In this document: piece after piece, positions 9,536-18,689 of the stretch
Position numbering within the stretch: position 1 is the first letter of the stretch
Layout: the number at the start of each line of letters is the position of its first letter
Assembly (NCBI GenBank): GCA_903882745.1
Contig: CAIRYG010000010.1
Coordinates: 62,001-126,000, forward strand
Direction of reading: 5' to 3'
From: an uncultured Gemmatimonadota bacterium
Lineage (GTDB): Bacteria > Gemmatimonadota > Gemmatimonadetes > Gemmatimonadales > Gemmatimonadaceae
DNA length: 64,000 nucleotides
Program-made: the position numbers and the translations under genes
The notes under the pieces: model-generated
The model's input: only the letters and a program-made list of their open reading frames with translations
What the model was told of the DNA's origin: nothing
Database searches by the model: none

Positions 9536-10558
9536 CTACCGCTGAGGCGCGGCCTTTCGGAGTCTCGCAAGTGCGTCGCGCCCCGCCCCGCTCCGGAGCG
9601 CCTCGCGCGCCACACCCAGCGAACTTGAGAAGTGCGAGGCAAGGCCCGCCACGTAGATCGCGCCGGCGGCATTGAGGAGCACCGCGGCCTCAGCGCCCGG
9701 CGCCCCCCGGCCGTCGAGAATCGTCTCAATGAGTCGCGCATTCTCCGCCGGTTCGCCCCCCGCTAACTCCTCGGGAGTTGACGGCGCGAACCCTTCCGCC
9801 AACGGATCAATGCTCCACTCGGACAGCTGGCCGGCTCGGACCTCAACCACCCGCGTGGGGCCGAGGGGGGAAATTTCGTCCAGCCCCGGCTCGCCATGCA
9901 CCACCAGCGCGTGCACCGTCCCAAGCTCGGCGAGCGCCGCGGCCACAAGATCCACCCGCGAGGCGTCGGCGACGCCCATCACCTGGCGACCAGCCATCGC
10001 GGGATTCGCGAGCGGGCCGACCAGATTCATGACCGAGGGAATCCCCAGTTCACGCCGCACCGGCCCCACGTGCCGCATCGCCGGATGCATGGTTGGTGCG
10101 AACATGAACACGATCCCGGCTGTATTGAGCACCTCCCCCATCCGCTCTGGGGCGAGATCGATCGCGACGCCCAGTGCTTCGAGCACGTCGGCGCTCCCCG
10201 ATTTCGAGGTAAAGGACCGATTCCCATGCTTTGCGACGCGCACGCCAGCCCCCGCGGCGACCAGTGCGGCCGCCGTCGAGATGTTGAACGTCGTGAGCGC
10301 CCCGCCGCCGGTGCCACAGGTATCGACAAGCCCGGCGGGATTCGTGGCGTCGAGCCGCGTCATCGCGTTCCGCAGGGCCATGGCAGCACCCGCCACCTCA
10401 GCGGCCGTCTCGCCCTTCACGCGGAGTCCCATCAAAAGGGCCGCGACCAGCGCGGGGCTCGCGGTACCAGACATCACGGCGTCGAACGCCGCCATGGACT
10501 CGGACACGCTGAGCGACCGCCCGTGCGCAATGGCGCGGACGGCGTCGTTGATCGCCAC
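9536..10558 (-). CDS. trpD: Anthranilate phosphoribosyltransferase
   Basis: DTCGTGGGALTTFNISTAAALVAAGAGVRVAKHGNRSFTSKSGSADVLEALG; start (GTG about 10558) inferred. Confidence 0.94.
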   Translation of the reverse strand: MAINDAVRAIAHGRSLSVSESMAAFDAVMSGTASPALVAALLMGLRVKGETAAEVAGAAMALRNAMTRLDATNPAGLVDTCGTGGGALTTFNISTAAALVAAGAGVRVAKHGNRSFTSKSGSADVLEALGVAIDLAPERMGEVLNTAGIVFMFAPTMHPAMRHVGPVRRELGIPSVMNLVGPLANPAMAGRQVMGVADASRVDLVAAALAELGTVHALVVHGEPGLDEISPLGPTRVVEVRAGQLSEWSIDPLAEGFAPSTPEELAGGEPAENARLIETILDGRGAPGAEAAVLLNAAGAIYVAGLASHFSSSLGVAREALRSGAGRDALARLRKAAPQR

Positions 10559-10741
10559 GACAGGACTACTAGACACGGGCTTTCGTCGGTCTCTGGGGGA
10601 GTGAAATCGGGGGGTCACCCGCCGAATGCGGCGGCCCCCCGACCAGATGCGAAGGTTGCCCCGCTGCAGGAGTATTGTCAATCGCGGCCGGTGGGTCGGT
10701 TTTGCTTGAAGTCACCCGTGTTCCCGGCTACGTTTCTCACG

Positions 10742-11515
10742 ATGGCCGCTCGCGTCTTCCAGCTCGTGTTGCACTACGACGGCACCGGGTTTTCCGGCTG
10801 GCAGGTCCAGCCGGATCGACGCACGGTGCAAGGGGAGCTCGAAGGCACACTGACCAGACTCTGTGGTGAGCCGGTGCGCGTGGCGGGTGCGGGGCGAACG
10901 GACGCGGGGGTGCATGCTCGCGGCCAGGCAGCAAGTGTGCACGTTGCAGAACACTGGACGCCTGATCGGTTCAGGCGCGTGGTCAACGGGCGGTTGCCGC
11001 AGGATCTGTGGGTGGCGCAGGTGCACGAGATGGTCCCTGCCTTTCACGCACGATTCAGCGCGACGGCTCGACGCTACAGCTACACGTTGGGGTTTGGTAC
11101 GGACGCTGGGTCGCCGTTCGCACGGCGCTGGGCCACTCCGTACGAGGGAGAGGTAGATCGGGACGCGCTCGACTGGTGTGCGGAACAAACGCTGGGATGG
11201 CATCGGTTTCTCGGATTCGCCGTGCGCGGTACTGCGCCGCCAACCGATGACCACCGATGTGAGGTGCGGCTCTGTCGGTGGCGAGAGGTAACCGGCGGGC
11301 TCGTCCTCGACATCGCGGCGAACCGTTTCTTGCACCATATGGTCCGGTTCTTGGTGGGGACGATGCTCGACGTGGCAAGCGGCCAACGACAGCGCGACGA
11401 CTTTGTCGCACTCCTCGAGGCCTCAGCCAACGACGAGGTCTCACCGCCAGCTCCGCCTGAAGGGCTCTGCCTCGAGCACGTGACCTACCCCGACGACCTG
11501 TACCTCACCGCCTGA
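10742..11515 (+). CDS. truA: tRNA pseudouridine(38-40) synthase
   Basis: VLHYDGTGFSGWQVQPDRRTVQGELE; VAGAGRTDAGVHARGQAASV; NRFLHHMVRFLVGTMLDV. Confidence 0.95.
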   Translation: MAARVFQLVLHYDGTGFSGWQVQPDRRTVQGELEGTLTRLCGEPVRVAGAGRTDAGVHARGQAASVHVAEHWTPDRFRRVVNGRLPQDLWVAQVHEMVPAFHARFSATARRYSYTLGFGTDAGSPFARRWATPYEGEVDRDALDWCAEQTLGWHRFLGFAVRGTAPPTDDHRCEVRLCRWREVTGGLVLDIAANRFLHHMVRFLVGTMLDVASGQRQRDDFVALLEASANDEVSPPAPPEGLCLEHVTYPDDLYLTA

Positions 11516-12180
11516 TGCGACTCTATCTCGCCACTACGTCGCCCAACGAAATTCGCTGGGCCAGCGCTGCGACACTGATCGACGGTGTCGTTGCAACCCC
11601 CACGATCATCGCCAGCGAGCAACCGGGCGCCGATGTGCGGGAGATCGTCGCCGAGCTCGCACGGATCACACCGCTCCCCATTTGTGCGAGTGTCGCGGCG
11701 ATTGGCGCCAACGACATTTACAAAGGGGCCAAAGAGCTCGCGAAGCTGGCCGATCATCTCATCATCGCCGTGCCGTTCATCGAAGACTCGGCGCCGGCGA
11801 TCCGACGACTCGCCAACGACGGCATCCGCGTCGCGGCCACGCTCGTCTACTCCGCGGCGCAAGGGATCCTCGCGGCCAAGTCGGGCGCGTCGATGGTCAC
11901 CGTTGCGGTGGACGCACTCGAGGCCGTCGGACAAAGTGGCGACGATGTGATTCGGCAGCTGCGGCAGGCCTTTGATCACGCGCACACGGAGTGCGACATC
12001 GCGGCCGCGGGCCCCACGAGCTCGTCGAGCTTCGCCGCCTGTGCCGCGGCAGGCGCCGAGATTGCAGTCGTCACGCCGCCAGTCCTGCGCTCCCTGTTGC
12101 AGCATCCGCTCACAGATCGCGGCCTCGATCGCTTCCTCGGCGACATCAGCCGTCGCCCCAAGCCCCGCCGCGCGCGATGA
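11515..12180 (+). CDS. Transaldolase/FSA-fold protein lacking canonical catalytic residues
   Basis: Full-length similarity by eye to the fructose-6-phosphate aldolase/TalC family (GVVATPTIIA, GIRVAATLVYSAAQGILAAKSGA), but HLIIAVPF sits where VVKVP (Schiff-base Lys) is expected. Confidence 0.75.
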   Translation: MRLYLATTSPNEIRWASAATLIDGVVATPTIIASEQPGADVREIVAELARITPLPICASVAAIGANDIYKGAKELAKLADHLIIAVPFIEDSAPAIRRLANDGIRVAATLVYSAAQGILAAKSGASMVTVAVDALEAVGQSGDDVIRQLRQAFDHAHTECDIAAAGPTSSSSFAACAAAGAEIAVVTPPVLRSLLQHPLTDRGLDRFLGDISRRPKPRRAR

Positions 12181-13604
12181 TTGCGCGGAGTAAGGCCCTC
12201 TCTCTCCTCATCGCAGCCGCCCTCGTGGCGGCGTGCGGGGGCGCGACGCCAACTCCGTCCATCGCACAGAGCACCCAGGTGGCGCAGCTTCCCGCCTCGG
12301 CGCCGCAGGCAATTAACACACAGCGCCGCACCGCCATCACAGAAGCGGTCGCGAAGGTCGCCCCGACCGTCGTCACCGTTCAGACGGAAGTCGTCCAAAA
12401 GGTCCAGGCGTCGCCCTTCGACTTTTTCTTCGGTGGTCAGCAAGGGCAGCAGCAGGTGCAGTCGGGCATCGGCTCGGGCTTCATCGTCCGTGAGGACGGC
12501 GTCATCATCACCAACGCGCACGTGGTCTCGGGCGCGACCAAGATGAGTGTCGCCCTGCCGGACGGCACCACCTATCCGGCCAAGGTGCTTGGCATTGACG
12601 AGCTCAACGATCTCGCCGTGCTCAAGGTGGATGCCAAAAAACTCCCCGTCGCCAAACTCGGGACGTCGCGCGGCCTTGTGATTGGCGAGTGGGCCATTGC
12701 GATTGGGAATCCCTATGGCTTCGTGCTCGGCAACACAGAGCCCGCCGTCACCGCTGGCGTCATCTCCGGTACGGGGCGCAATCTCACCGCACGCTCCGAA
12801 GGCAGCGGCGTCTACGTCGACATGATCCAGACCGACGCCGCGATCAATCCGGGAAATTCTGGTGGACCGCTTGTCAACGCGCTCGGAGAAGTCATTGGCG
12901 TGAACAGCTCCATCTATTCACCCTCCGGCGGCTCTGTTGGACTTGGCTTTGCGATTCCGATCGATCGCGCGCGACGCGTGGCGGAAGATCTGCTCGCGCA
13001 TGGCAAGGTGCGTCGCCCGTGGATCGGCGTGAAAACCGAGTTTCCGCAAACGAACACCATGGAGCGCCAGTCGCTCAACGGCGGGGCGAAGGTGCGCACC
13101 GTGGTTGATGGATCACCGGCAGCGAAGGCAGGCATTCAGGCAGGCGATATCCTCGTGCGGTCGCGCGAGCGCGCATTGCGCAATGCCTACGACTGGGAAG
13201 CAGAACTGCTCGAACTCCGCGTCGACGACCAAGTGCCGCTCACGCTGAAGCGTGGATCGCGCGAACTCACGGTTACCGTGCGAATCGCCGACCTCCCAGA
13301 GGTCAGTGCGCAGAAGGTTTCTGTCCTCAAGGAGATCGAGCTGATTTCCCTTACGCCGGCCATTCGCTCCGAGCGCGGGATTCGGCGCACGGCCGGCGCA
13401 TTGGTTGCGACCATTAGCCCTCGGGTGTCCGATGAACTCGGCATCCAGACGGGCGACCTGATTTTCCAAGTGAATAACTCGCCCGTGGCCGACGCGCCGC
13501 AGGCAGCCAAGATGCTCGAGTATCTCTCGGGTCGCGGCCCGATCCGCATGTGGATCGAACGTGGGGGCCAGGCGTACTGGACCGATTTCCAGATTGGACG
13601 ATGA
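12177..13604 (+). CDS. Periplasmic serine protease DegP/HtrA with two PDZ domains
   Basis: Lipoprotein-like signal (LVAACGG); catalytic triad TNAHVVSG / NDLAVLKVD / NPGNSGGPLVNALGEVIGV; PDZ GSPAAKAGIQAGDI. Confidence 0.93.
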   Translation: MIARSKALSLLIAAALVAACGGATPTPSIAQSTQVAQLPASAPQAINTQRRTAITEAVAKVAPTVVTVQTEVVQKVQASPFDFFFGGQQGQQQVQSGIGSGFIVREDGVIITNAHVVSGATKMSVALPDGTTYPAKVLGIDELNDLAVLKVDAKKLPVAKLGTSRGLVIGEWAIAIGNPYGFVLGNTEPAVTAGVISGTGRNLTARSEGSGVYVDMIQTDAAINPGNSGGPLVNALGEVIGVNSSIYSPSGGSVGLGFAIPIDRARRVAEDLLAHGKVRRPWIGVKTEFPQTNTMERQSLNGGAKVRTVVDGSPAAKAGIQAGDILVRSRERALRNAYDWEAELLELRVDDQVPLTLKRGSRELTVTVRIADLPEVSAQKVSVLKEIELISLTPAIRSERGIRRTAGALVATISPRVSDELGIQTGDLIFQVNNSPVADAPQAAKMLEYLSGRGPIRMWIERGGQAYWTDFQIGR

Positions 13605-15031
13605 ATCACGAGCGCTACTCTTCCCCACTCGCCGAGCGCTACGCATCCCCGGCGATGCTGTCGCTGTGGTCCGCACACACGCGCCACGGACTCTGGCGGC
13701 GCCTGTGGCTCGCCCTCGCCGAGAGTGAGCGCACCCTCGGGGTCGACATCTCCGAGACTGCGATTGCCGAGATGCGTGCGCACCTCGACGACATCGACTT
13801 TGCGAAGGTGGCCGAGTACGAGAAGCGATTCCGTCACGATGTGATGGCCCACGTGCATGCGTTCGGCGAAGCAGCGCCCGCCGCACGCGGCGTCATTCAC
13901 TTGGGCGCGACGTCGGCGTTCGTCACTGACAACGGCGACCTGATTCAGATGCGCCGCGGGCTCGAGCTGCTGCGCGCTCGTGTGGTGTCGGTGATTCAGC
14001 GACTCGCGACCTTTGCCGCTGCCTGGCGTGCTGAGCCCGCGCTCGGTTACACGCACCTGCAGGCGGCGCAGCTTACGACGGTCGGTAAGCGTGCGACGCT
14101 CTGGATGCAGGACCTCGTGCTCGATCTCGCCGAACTTGATCATCGCCTTGCCACGCTGCCGCTGCGCGGCGTGAAGGGAACGACCGGCACACAGGCCAGC
14201 TTCTTGGAGCTCTTCAAGGGCGACCACGCCAAGGTTCGCGAACTCGACCGCCTCGTGGTGAAGGCCATGGGCTTTGCGCACTCGATTCCGGTGAGCGGCC
14301 AGACCTACTCGCGCAAGCTCGACGCGCAGGTGCTGAGTATTGTGTCGGGGATCGCGGCGAGCGCAGCAAAGTTTGCCAGTGATATGCGCATGCTGCAGTC
14401 GTTCGGCGAAATCGAAGAGCCGTTCGAGAAAGAGCAGATCGGATCGAGCGCCATGGCGTACAAGCGCAACCCGATGCGCTCCGAGCGGATCAACTCGCTG
14501 GCGCGCTTCGTGCTGTCGCTTGAGGGGAACGCGAACCAAACGCACAGCGTGCAGTATTTTGAGCGCACGCTCGACGACAGCGCGAACCGTCGTCTGGTGA
14601 TTCCCGAGGCGTTTCTCGCGACTGATGCGATCCTGATTCTCATGGAGAACATCACCGGCGGCCTCGAAGTGCATCCGGCCCGCATTCGGGCGCGCATCTC
14701 CGACGAGCTTCCGTTCATGGCGACCGAGAAGTTGATCGTGAGCGCGGTCGAGGCCGGCGGCGATCGACAGGTCGCGCACGAGGTGATTCGTCGTCACAGC
14801 ATTGCCGCCGCGCGCGCCATGAAGGACGATGGGGCCCGCAACGACATGCTCGCGCGACTGGCCGCGGACCCCGAGTTCGGCGTGCCGATGGGCAATCTCG
14901 AAGCCACGCTCGACGCCCACCACTTCGTGGGTCGCGCGCCGGAACAGGTGGATGACTTCCTCGCCGAAGTCATTGCCCCGATTCTTGCAACCAGCCACGC
15001 CGCCGCTCCGACCGCGGAGATCCGCGTATGA
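13601..15031 (+). CDS. purB: Adenylosuccinate lyase
   Basis: [47 protein letters not shown] signature. Confidence 0.96.
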   Translation: MNHERYSSPLAERYASPAMLSLWSAHTRHGLWRRLWLALAESERTLGVDISETAIAEMRAHLDDIDFAKVAEYEKRFRHDVMAHVHAFGEAAPAARGVIHLGATSAFVTDNGDLIQMRRGLELLRARVVSVIQRLATFAAAWRAEPALGYTHLQAAQLTTVGKRATLWMQDLVLDLAELDHRLATLPLRGVKGTTGTQASFLELFKGDHAKVRELDRLVVKAMGFAHSIPVSGQTYSRKLDAQVLSIVSGIAASAAKFASDMRMLQSFGEIEEPFEKEQIGSSAMAYKRNPMRSERINSLARFVLSLEGNANQTHSVQYFERTLDDSANRRLVIPEAFLATDAILILMENITGGLEVHPARIRARISDELPFMATEKLIVSAVEAGGDRQVAHEVIRRHSIAAARAMKDDGARNDMLARLAADPEFGVPMGNLEATLDAHHFVGRAPEQVDDFLAEVIAPILATSHAAAPTAEIRV

Positions 15032-15954
15032 CGCTGACCGTTGGGAGCACCTCGCTGCCGCTTCCGCTGGTGGTGCGCGGCAAGGTGCGTGACGTGTACG
15101 CCGTCGGAGCCGATCGTCTGCTCCTGGTCGCCAGCGACCGCGTGAGCGCGTTTGACGTGGTGATGAATGAGCTGGTGCCATACAAGGGTGCCGTGCTCAC
15201 GCAGATCACCGCGTGGTGGCTCCGCCAGCTCGGGGATCTTGTTCCGCACCACATGATTTCCTCCGACGCCGACGAGATTGTCGCGCTCGTCCCCGAACTC
15301 GCGCCGCACCGAGACACCCTGGCCGGGCGCTCCATGCTTGGCCTGCGGGGGCAGGTCTTTCCTGTGGAATGCGTGATTCGCGGCTACCTCAGTGGATCGG
15401 CGCTCAAAGAGTACCGCGAAACCGGCACACTCGCCGGCGAACGGCTCGCCGACGGACTGGTGGAGGCCGATCGATTTGATCCGCCGGTCTTTAGCCCCGC
15501 GACGAAAGCGGAAACGGGACACGACGAGAACATCACCGTCACGCAGGTGCGTGCGCAGCTCGGCGAATCTGTCGCCGCTGAGCTGGAGCGGATGTCACGG
15601 CTGGTGTACGAGCGTGGCCGCGATGTGGCGGCGGCGCGTGGCATTATTATCGCCGACACCAAGTTTGAGTTTGCGCAGCGGGACGGGCACATCATCCTCG
15701 TGGACGAAGTGCTGACACCAGACAGCTCACGCTTCTGGCCCGCCGATCAGTATCAGCCTGGGCGCACGCAACCCAGTTTCGACAAGCAACCGCTCCGTGA
15801 CTGGCTCGACGTCGAACGTCGGGCCGGACGCTGGGATGGTAATGCCCCACCCCCGTCCCTCCCCCCCGAGGTAGTCCAGGCCACCAGCGCCCGGTATCTC
15901 GATGCCTTCGCGCGCCTAACTGGCGCTCCCCTCGACACCTCGAGACTGCCGTGA
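15028..15954 (+). CDS. purC: SAICAR synthase
   Basis: [75 protein letters not shown]. Confidence 0.96.
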   Translation: MTLTVGSTSLPLPLVVRGKVRDVYAVGADRLLLVASDRVSAFDVVMNELVPYKGAVLTQITAWWLRQLGDLVPHHMISSDADEIVALVPELAPHRDTLAGRSMLGLRGQVFPVECVIRGYLSGSALKEYRETGTLAGERLADGLVEADRFDPPVFSPATKAETGHDENITVTQVRAQLGESVAAELERMSRLVYERGRDVAAARGIIIADTKFEFAQRDGHIILVDEVLTPDSSRFWPADQYQPGRTQPSFDKQPLRDWLDVERRAGRWDGNAPPPSLPPEVVQATSARYLDAFARLTGAPLDTSRLP

Positions 15955-16598
15955 GCGTAGCAAAAGAAGGGATCCCGTTCATTCTGATCGGCGCCGTTGT
16001 TGCGGGCGGAACCTTTGCGCTGGCCAACAGCCGCCGATCGTTCCTCCTGTGGCTGCTCGCCTTCCTGTTCACGGTCATCGCCCTCTGGGTGGCGTACTTC
16101 TTCCGCGACCCGGAGCGTACCGGCCCCCGCGGCGACAAGGTGGTCATTGCCCCCGCCGACGGCCGTATCGTGCTGATCACCGAAGTCGACGAGCCGACCT
16201 TCATCCACGGTCGCGCGCTGCGCATTTCGATCTTCATGAACGTCTTCAACGTGCATGTGAACCGGTATCCGGTCGACGGCACGGTGCGCTACGTGCACTA
16301 CAATCCCGGCAAGTTTCTGAATGCCGCCGTGGAGAAGTCGTCGCTGGAGAATGAACAGATGTCCGTGGGTCTCGAGTCGGGGCCGTTCCGGATCTTAGTA
16401 CGCCAGATTGCTGGACTCGTCGCGCGACGGATCGTGACGTACAGCAAGGACGGCGATGTGGTGAAACAGGGCGAACGCTTTGGGCTCATCCGCTTTGGAT
16501 CGCGCGTCGACGTCTTTGTGCCCACGAACAGCACGGTCAAAGTGAAGATCGGCGACACCACGATGAGCGGCACCAGCGTCCTCGCGGAGCTCCCGTAA
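15951..16598 (+). CDS. psd: Phosphatidylserine decarboxylase proenzyme (short, PSD-A-like)
   Basis: VIAPADGRI...[18 protein letters not shown]...[28 protein letters not shown], including the Gly-Ser self-cleavage region. Confidence 0.9.
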   Translation: MSVAKEGIPFILIGAVVAGGTFALANSRRSFLLWLLAFLFTVIALWVAYFFRDPERTGPRGDKVVIAPADGRIVLITEVDEPTFIHGRALRISIFMNVFNVHVNRYPVDGTVRYVHYNPGKFLNAAVEKSSLENEQMSVGLESGPFRILVRQIAGLVARRIVTYSKDGDVVKQGERFGLIRFGSRVDVFVPTNSTVKVKIGDTTMSGTSVLAELP

Positions 16599-16599
16599 C

Positions 16600-17727
16600 G
16601 TGCGCCGTCCTCGGCTTCCCCGCCCCTCGATGGTGATGCTGCCCAACGGCTTCACCCTCGCCAATCTGTTTTGCGGGATCTACGCGATTATTCTGGCCGC
16701 AAAGGGTGAGCACAGTCTGGCGGTGCGGTTCATCCTCATTGGCGCCATGTGCGACGCCATGGATGGACGCGTGGCCCGCGCGACCGGCACGGGTTCCCCG
16801 TTCGGCGCCGAGCTCGACTCACTCGTCGACGCCATCTCGTTTGGCCTCGCGCCGGCGCTGATGATGTATTTCGCCGTGCTGCGTCACGACAACTGGGACT
16901 GGATTTACGTCTTCCTGTTCTCCGCCTGCGCGGTGATGCGGCTTGCGCGCTTCAACGTCGAACAAGCGGGACGAGCCAAGAGGTATTTCCGCGGGCTCCC
17001 GAGTCCGGCGGCCGGTGGCGTCCTTGCTACCTACTACTGGTTCAGTCAGACGCCGCTCTACAACGACACCGTCCTCGCCAATCTTCCCTGGTACACCTTG
17101 CTCCGCTGGCTGATGGCGATGCTGGCGTTCCTGATGATCAGCAATGTGCCGTATCCGGCCTGGCCGACGTTTAGCCTGCGTACGGTTCGCGGAGCGATTG
17201 GATTGGCTCTGTTCATCGGCCTGGGCTTTGGGCTGATCTTCCTGCCGAAGGAGTTCTTTTTCCCCGTCGGGATCAGCTATGTGTTGTTCGGACTGGTCGC
17301 GGCGGTTCTCCGCGGACTCACGGACCGGCAACCCGGAACCCCCGAGCCGAACGGCGAGGAGTTCGAAGCTGATCTGGACGAAGACGACTATGTCGCCACA
17401 TTGGCCGACGAACTCGAGGACGCCGAGTTTGACGATCCGGCGCCACGTGCTCCGAAACAGCGCCAACCACAGCCCAAGCAGCAGCAGAAGCCGCCCCGCA
17501 ACAACCCGCGCCCCAACCGTCAGCCCACTGAGCCGCCCAAGGCCGTGACGCCGGCCACGGGGACGTCGGAAAGCAGTGAGACCGACGACGAGGGTGAGGA
17601 CGACACGTCGAGTGGCGAATCGTCCGCACAGTCCGAACAAAGCAAGCGTCGCCGTCGCCGCCGCCGTCGCCCACGTGGTGGCCCCCGCACCCCTGACCAG
17701 AACATCTCCGAGGATTCGCCAGAATGA
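16600..17727 (+). CDS. pssA: CDP-diacylglycerol-serine O-phosphatidyltransferase with long low-complexity C-terminal tail
   Basis: CDP-alcohol phosphatidyltransferase motif CDAMDGRVARATGTGSPFGAELDSLVDAISFGLAPALM, followed by about 130 aa of acidic then Gln/Pro then Arg-rich tail. Confidence 0.9.
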   Translation: MRRPRLPRPSMVMLPNGFTLANLFCGIYAIILAAKGEHSLAVRFILIGAMCDAMDGRVARATGTGSPFGAELDSLVDAISFGLAPALMMYFAVLRHDNWDWIYVFLFSACAVMRLARFNVEQAGRAKRYFRGLPSPAAGGVLATYYWFSQTPLYNDTVLANLPWYTLLRWLMAMLAFLMISNVPYPAWPTFSLRTVRGAIGLALFIGLGFGLIFLPKEFFFPVGISYVLFGLVAAVLRGLTDRQPGTPEPNGEEFEADLDEDDYVATLADELEDAEFDDPAPRAPKQRQPQPKQQQKPPRNNPRPNRQPTEPPKAVTPATGTSESSETDDEGEDDTSSGESSAQSEQSKRRRRRRRRPRGGPRTPDQNISEDSPE

Positions 17728-17981
17728 CGTCGTATCGTGTCGCAGTGCATGTGGTGCCCCGCCGTGGCATCCTCGATCCGCAGGGCAAAGCCGTTACCGA
17801 AGCGCTGCACTCGCTCGGCTTCGCAGCCGTCGCCGAGGTGCATGTCGGTCGACATCTCGTGATTCAGACGGTCGCCGCTGACGCCGCCGCTGCCGAAGCG
17901 AGTGTGCGCGCGATGTGTGCCAAGCTGCTCGCGAATCCCGTCACCGAAGACTTCGAGATCGCATCCGTGGTGGCCGCGTGA
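17724..17981 (+). CDS. purS: Phosphoribosylformylglycinamidine synthase subunit PurS
   Basis: 85 aa YRVAVHVVPRRGILDPQGKAVTEALHSLGFAAVAEVHVGRHLVIQ; position directly before purQ. Confidence 0.92.
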   Translation: MTSYRVAVHVVPRRGILDPQGKAVTEALHSLGFAAVAEVHVGRHLVIQTVAADAAAAEASVRAMCAKLLANPVTEDFEIASVVAA

Positions 17982-18667
17982 AAGTCGGCATCGTTCGGTT
18001 TCCAGGTTCGAACTGCGAAGACGATGCCTGGCACGCGGTAGTCGACCATCTGGGCGAGGAGGCGGTTATCCTGTGGCACAAGGATCACGACCTCCAAGGC
18101 TCCGATGTTGTGATCTTGCCTGGCGGTTTCAGCTACGGCGATTACCTGCGGTCCGGCGCGATCGCGCGATTCAGTCCGATCATGAACGAAGTGGAAGCGC
18201 ATGCGCAGCGCGGTGGAATCGTCGTCGGAATTTGCAACGGATTCCAGATTGCCTGCGAAGCTGGCCTCCTCCCCGGCGCCCTGCTCCGCAACGATCGTGG
18301 CTATCGCTCGATGCCGGTCACGATTCGCGTGGAACATACCGATACCGCCTTCAGCGCCGCGGCGCACGCTGGCCAGTGCCTCACCATGCCCATCGCGCAT
18401 GGTGACGGGCGGTTTACCGCGGACGACGCGACACTCGACCGACTTGAGGGTGAGGGGCAGGTCATCTTCCGCTACGTCGACGCTGCCGGGCATCCGACCG
18501 ACGCCGCGAACCCCAATGGCACCATGCGCAACATCGCCGGCGTGTGCAACGCGGCCCGTAACGTGATCGGCCTTATGCCGCATCCGGAGCGCGCCATGGA
18601 GCCGCTGCACGGTTCTACCGATGGGTTGGTCCTGTTCCAATCACTGCTCGCCACCGCTCGCGCCTGA
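17978..18667 (+). CDS. purQ: Phosphoribosylformylglycinamidine synthase subunit PurQ
   Basis: [66 protein letters not shown]. Confidence 0.96.
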   Translation: MKVGIVRFPGSNCEDDAWHAVVDHLGEEAVILWHKDHDLQGSDVVILPGGFSYGDYLRSGAIARFSPIMNEVEAHAQRGGIVVGICNGFQIACEAGLLPGALLRNDRGYRSMPVTIRVEHTDTAFSAAAHAGQCLTMPIAHGDGRFTADDATLDRLEGEGQVIFRYVDAAGHPTDAANPNGTMRNIAGVCNAARNVIGLMPHPERAMEPLHGSTDGLVLFQSLLATARA

Positions 18668-18689
18668 CCCTATCCCGGCTGCCGCTCTC

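Noticed and set aside
9896-11515. 539-aa ORF extending truA upstream over trpD
   Set aside because: Only the C-terminal part from 10742 is TruA; the upstream part is antisense to trpD.
13187-15181. 664-aa minus-strand ORF over htrA/purB
   Set aside because: Overlaps strongly supported htrA, purB and purC; composition is that of an antisense GC artefact.
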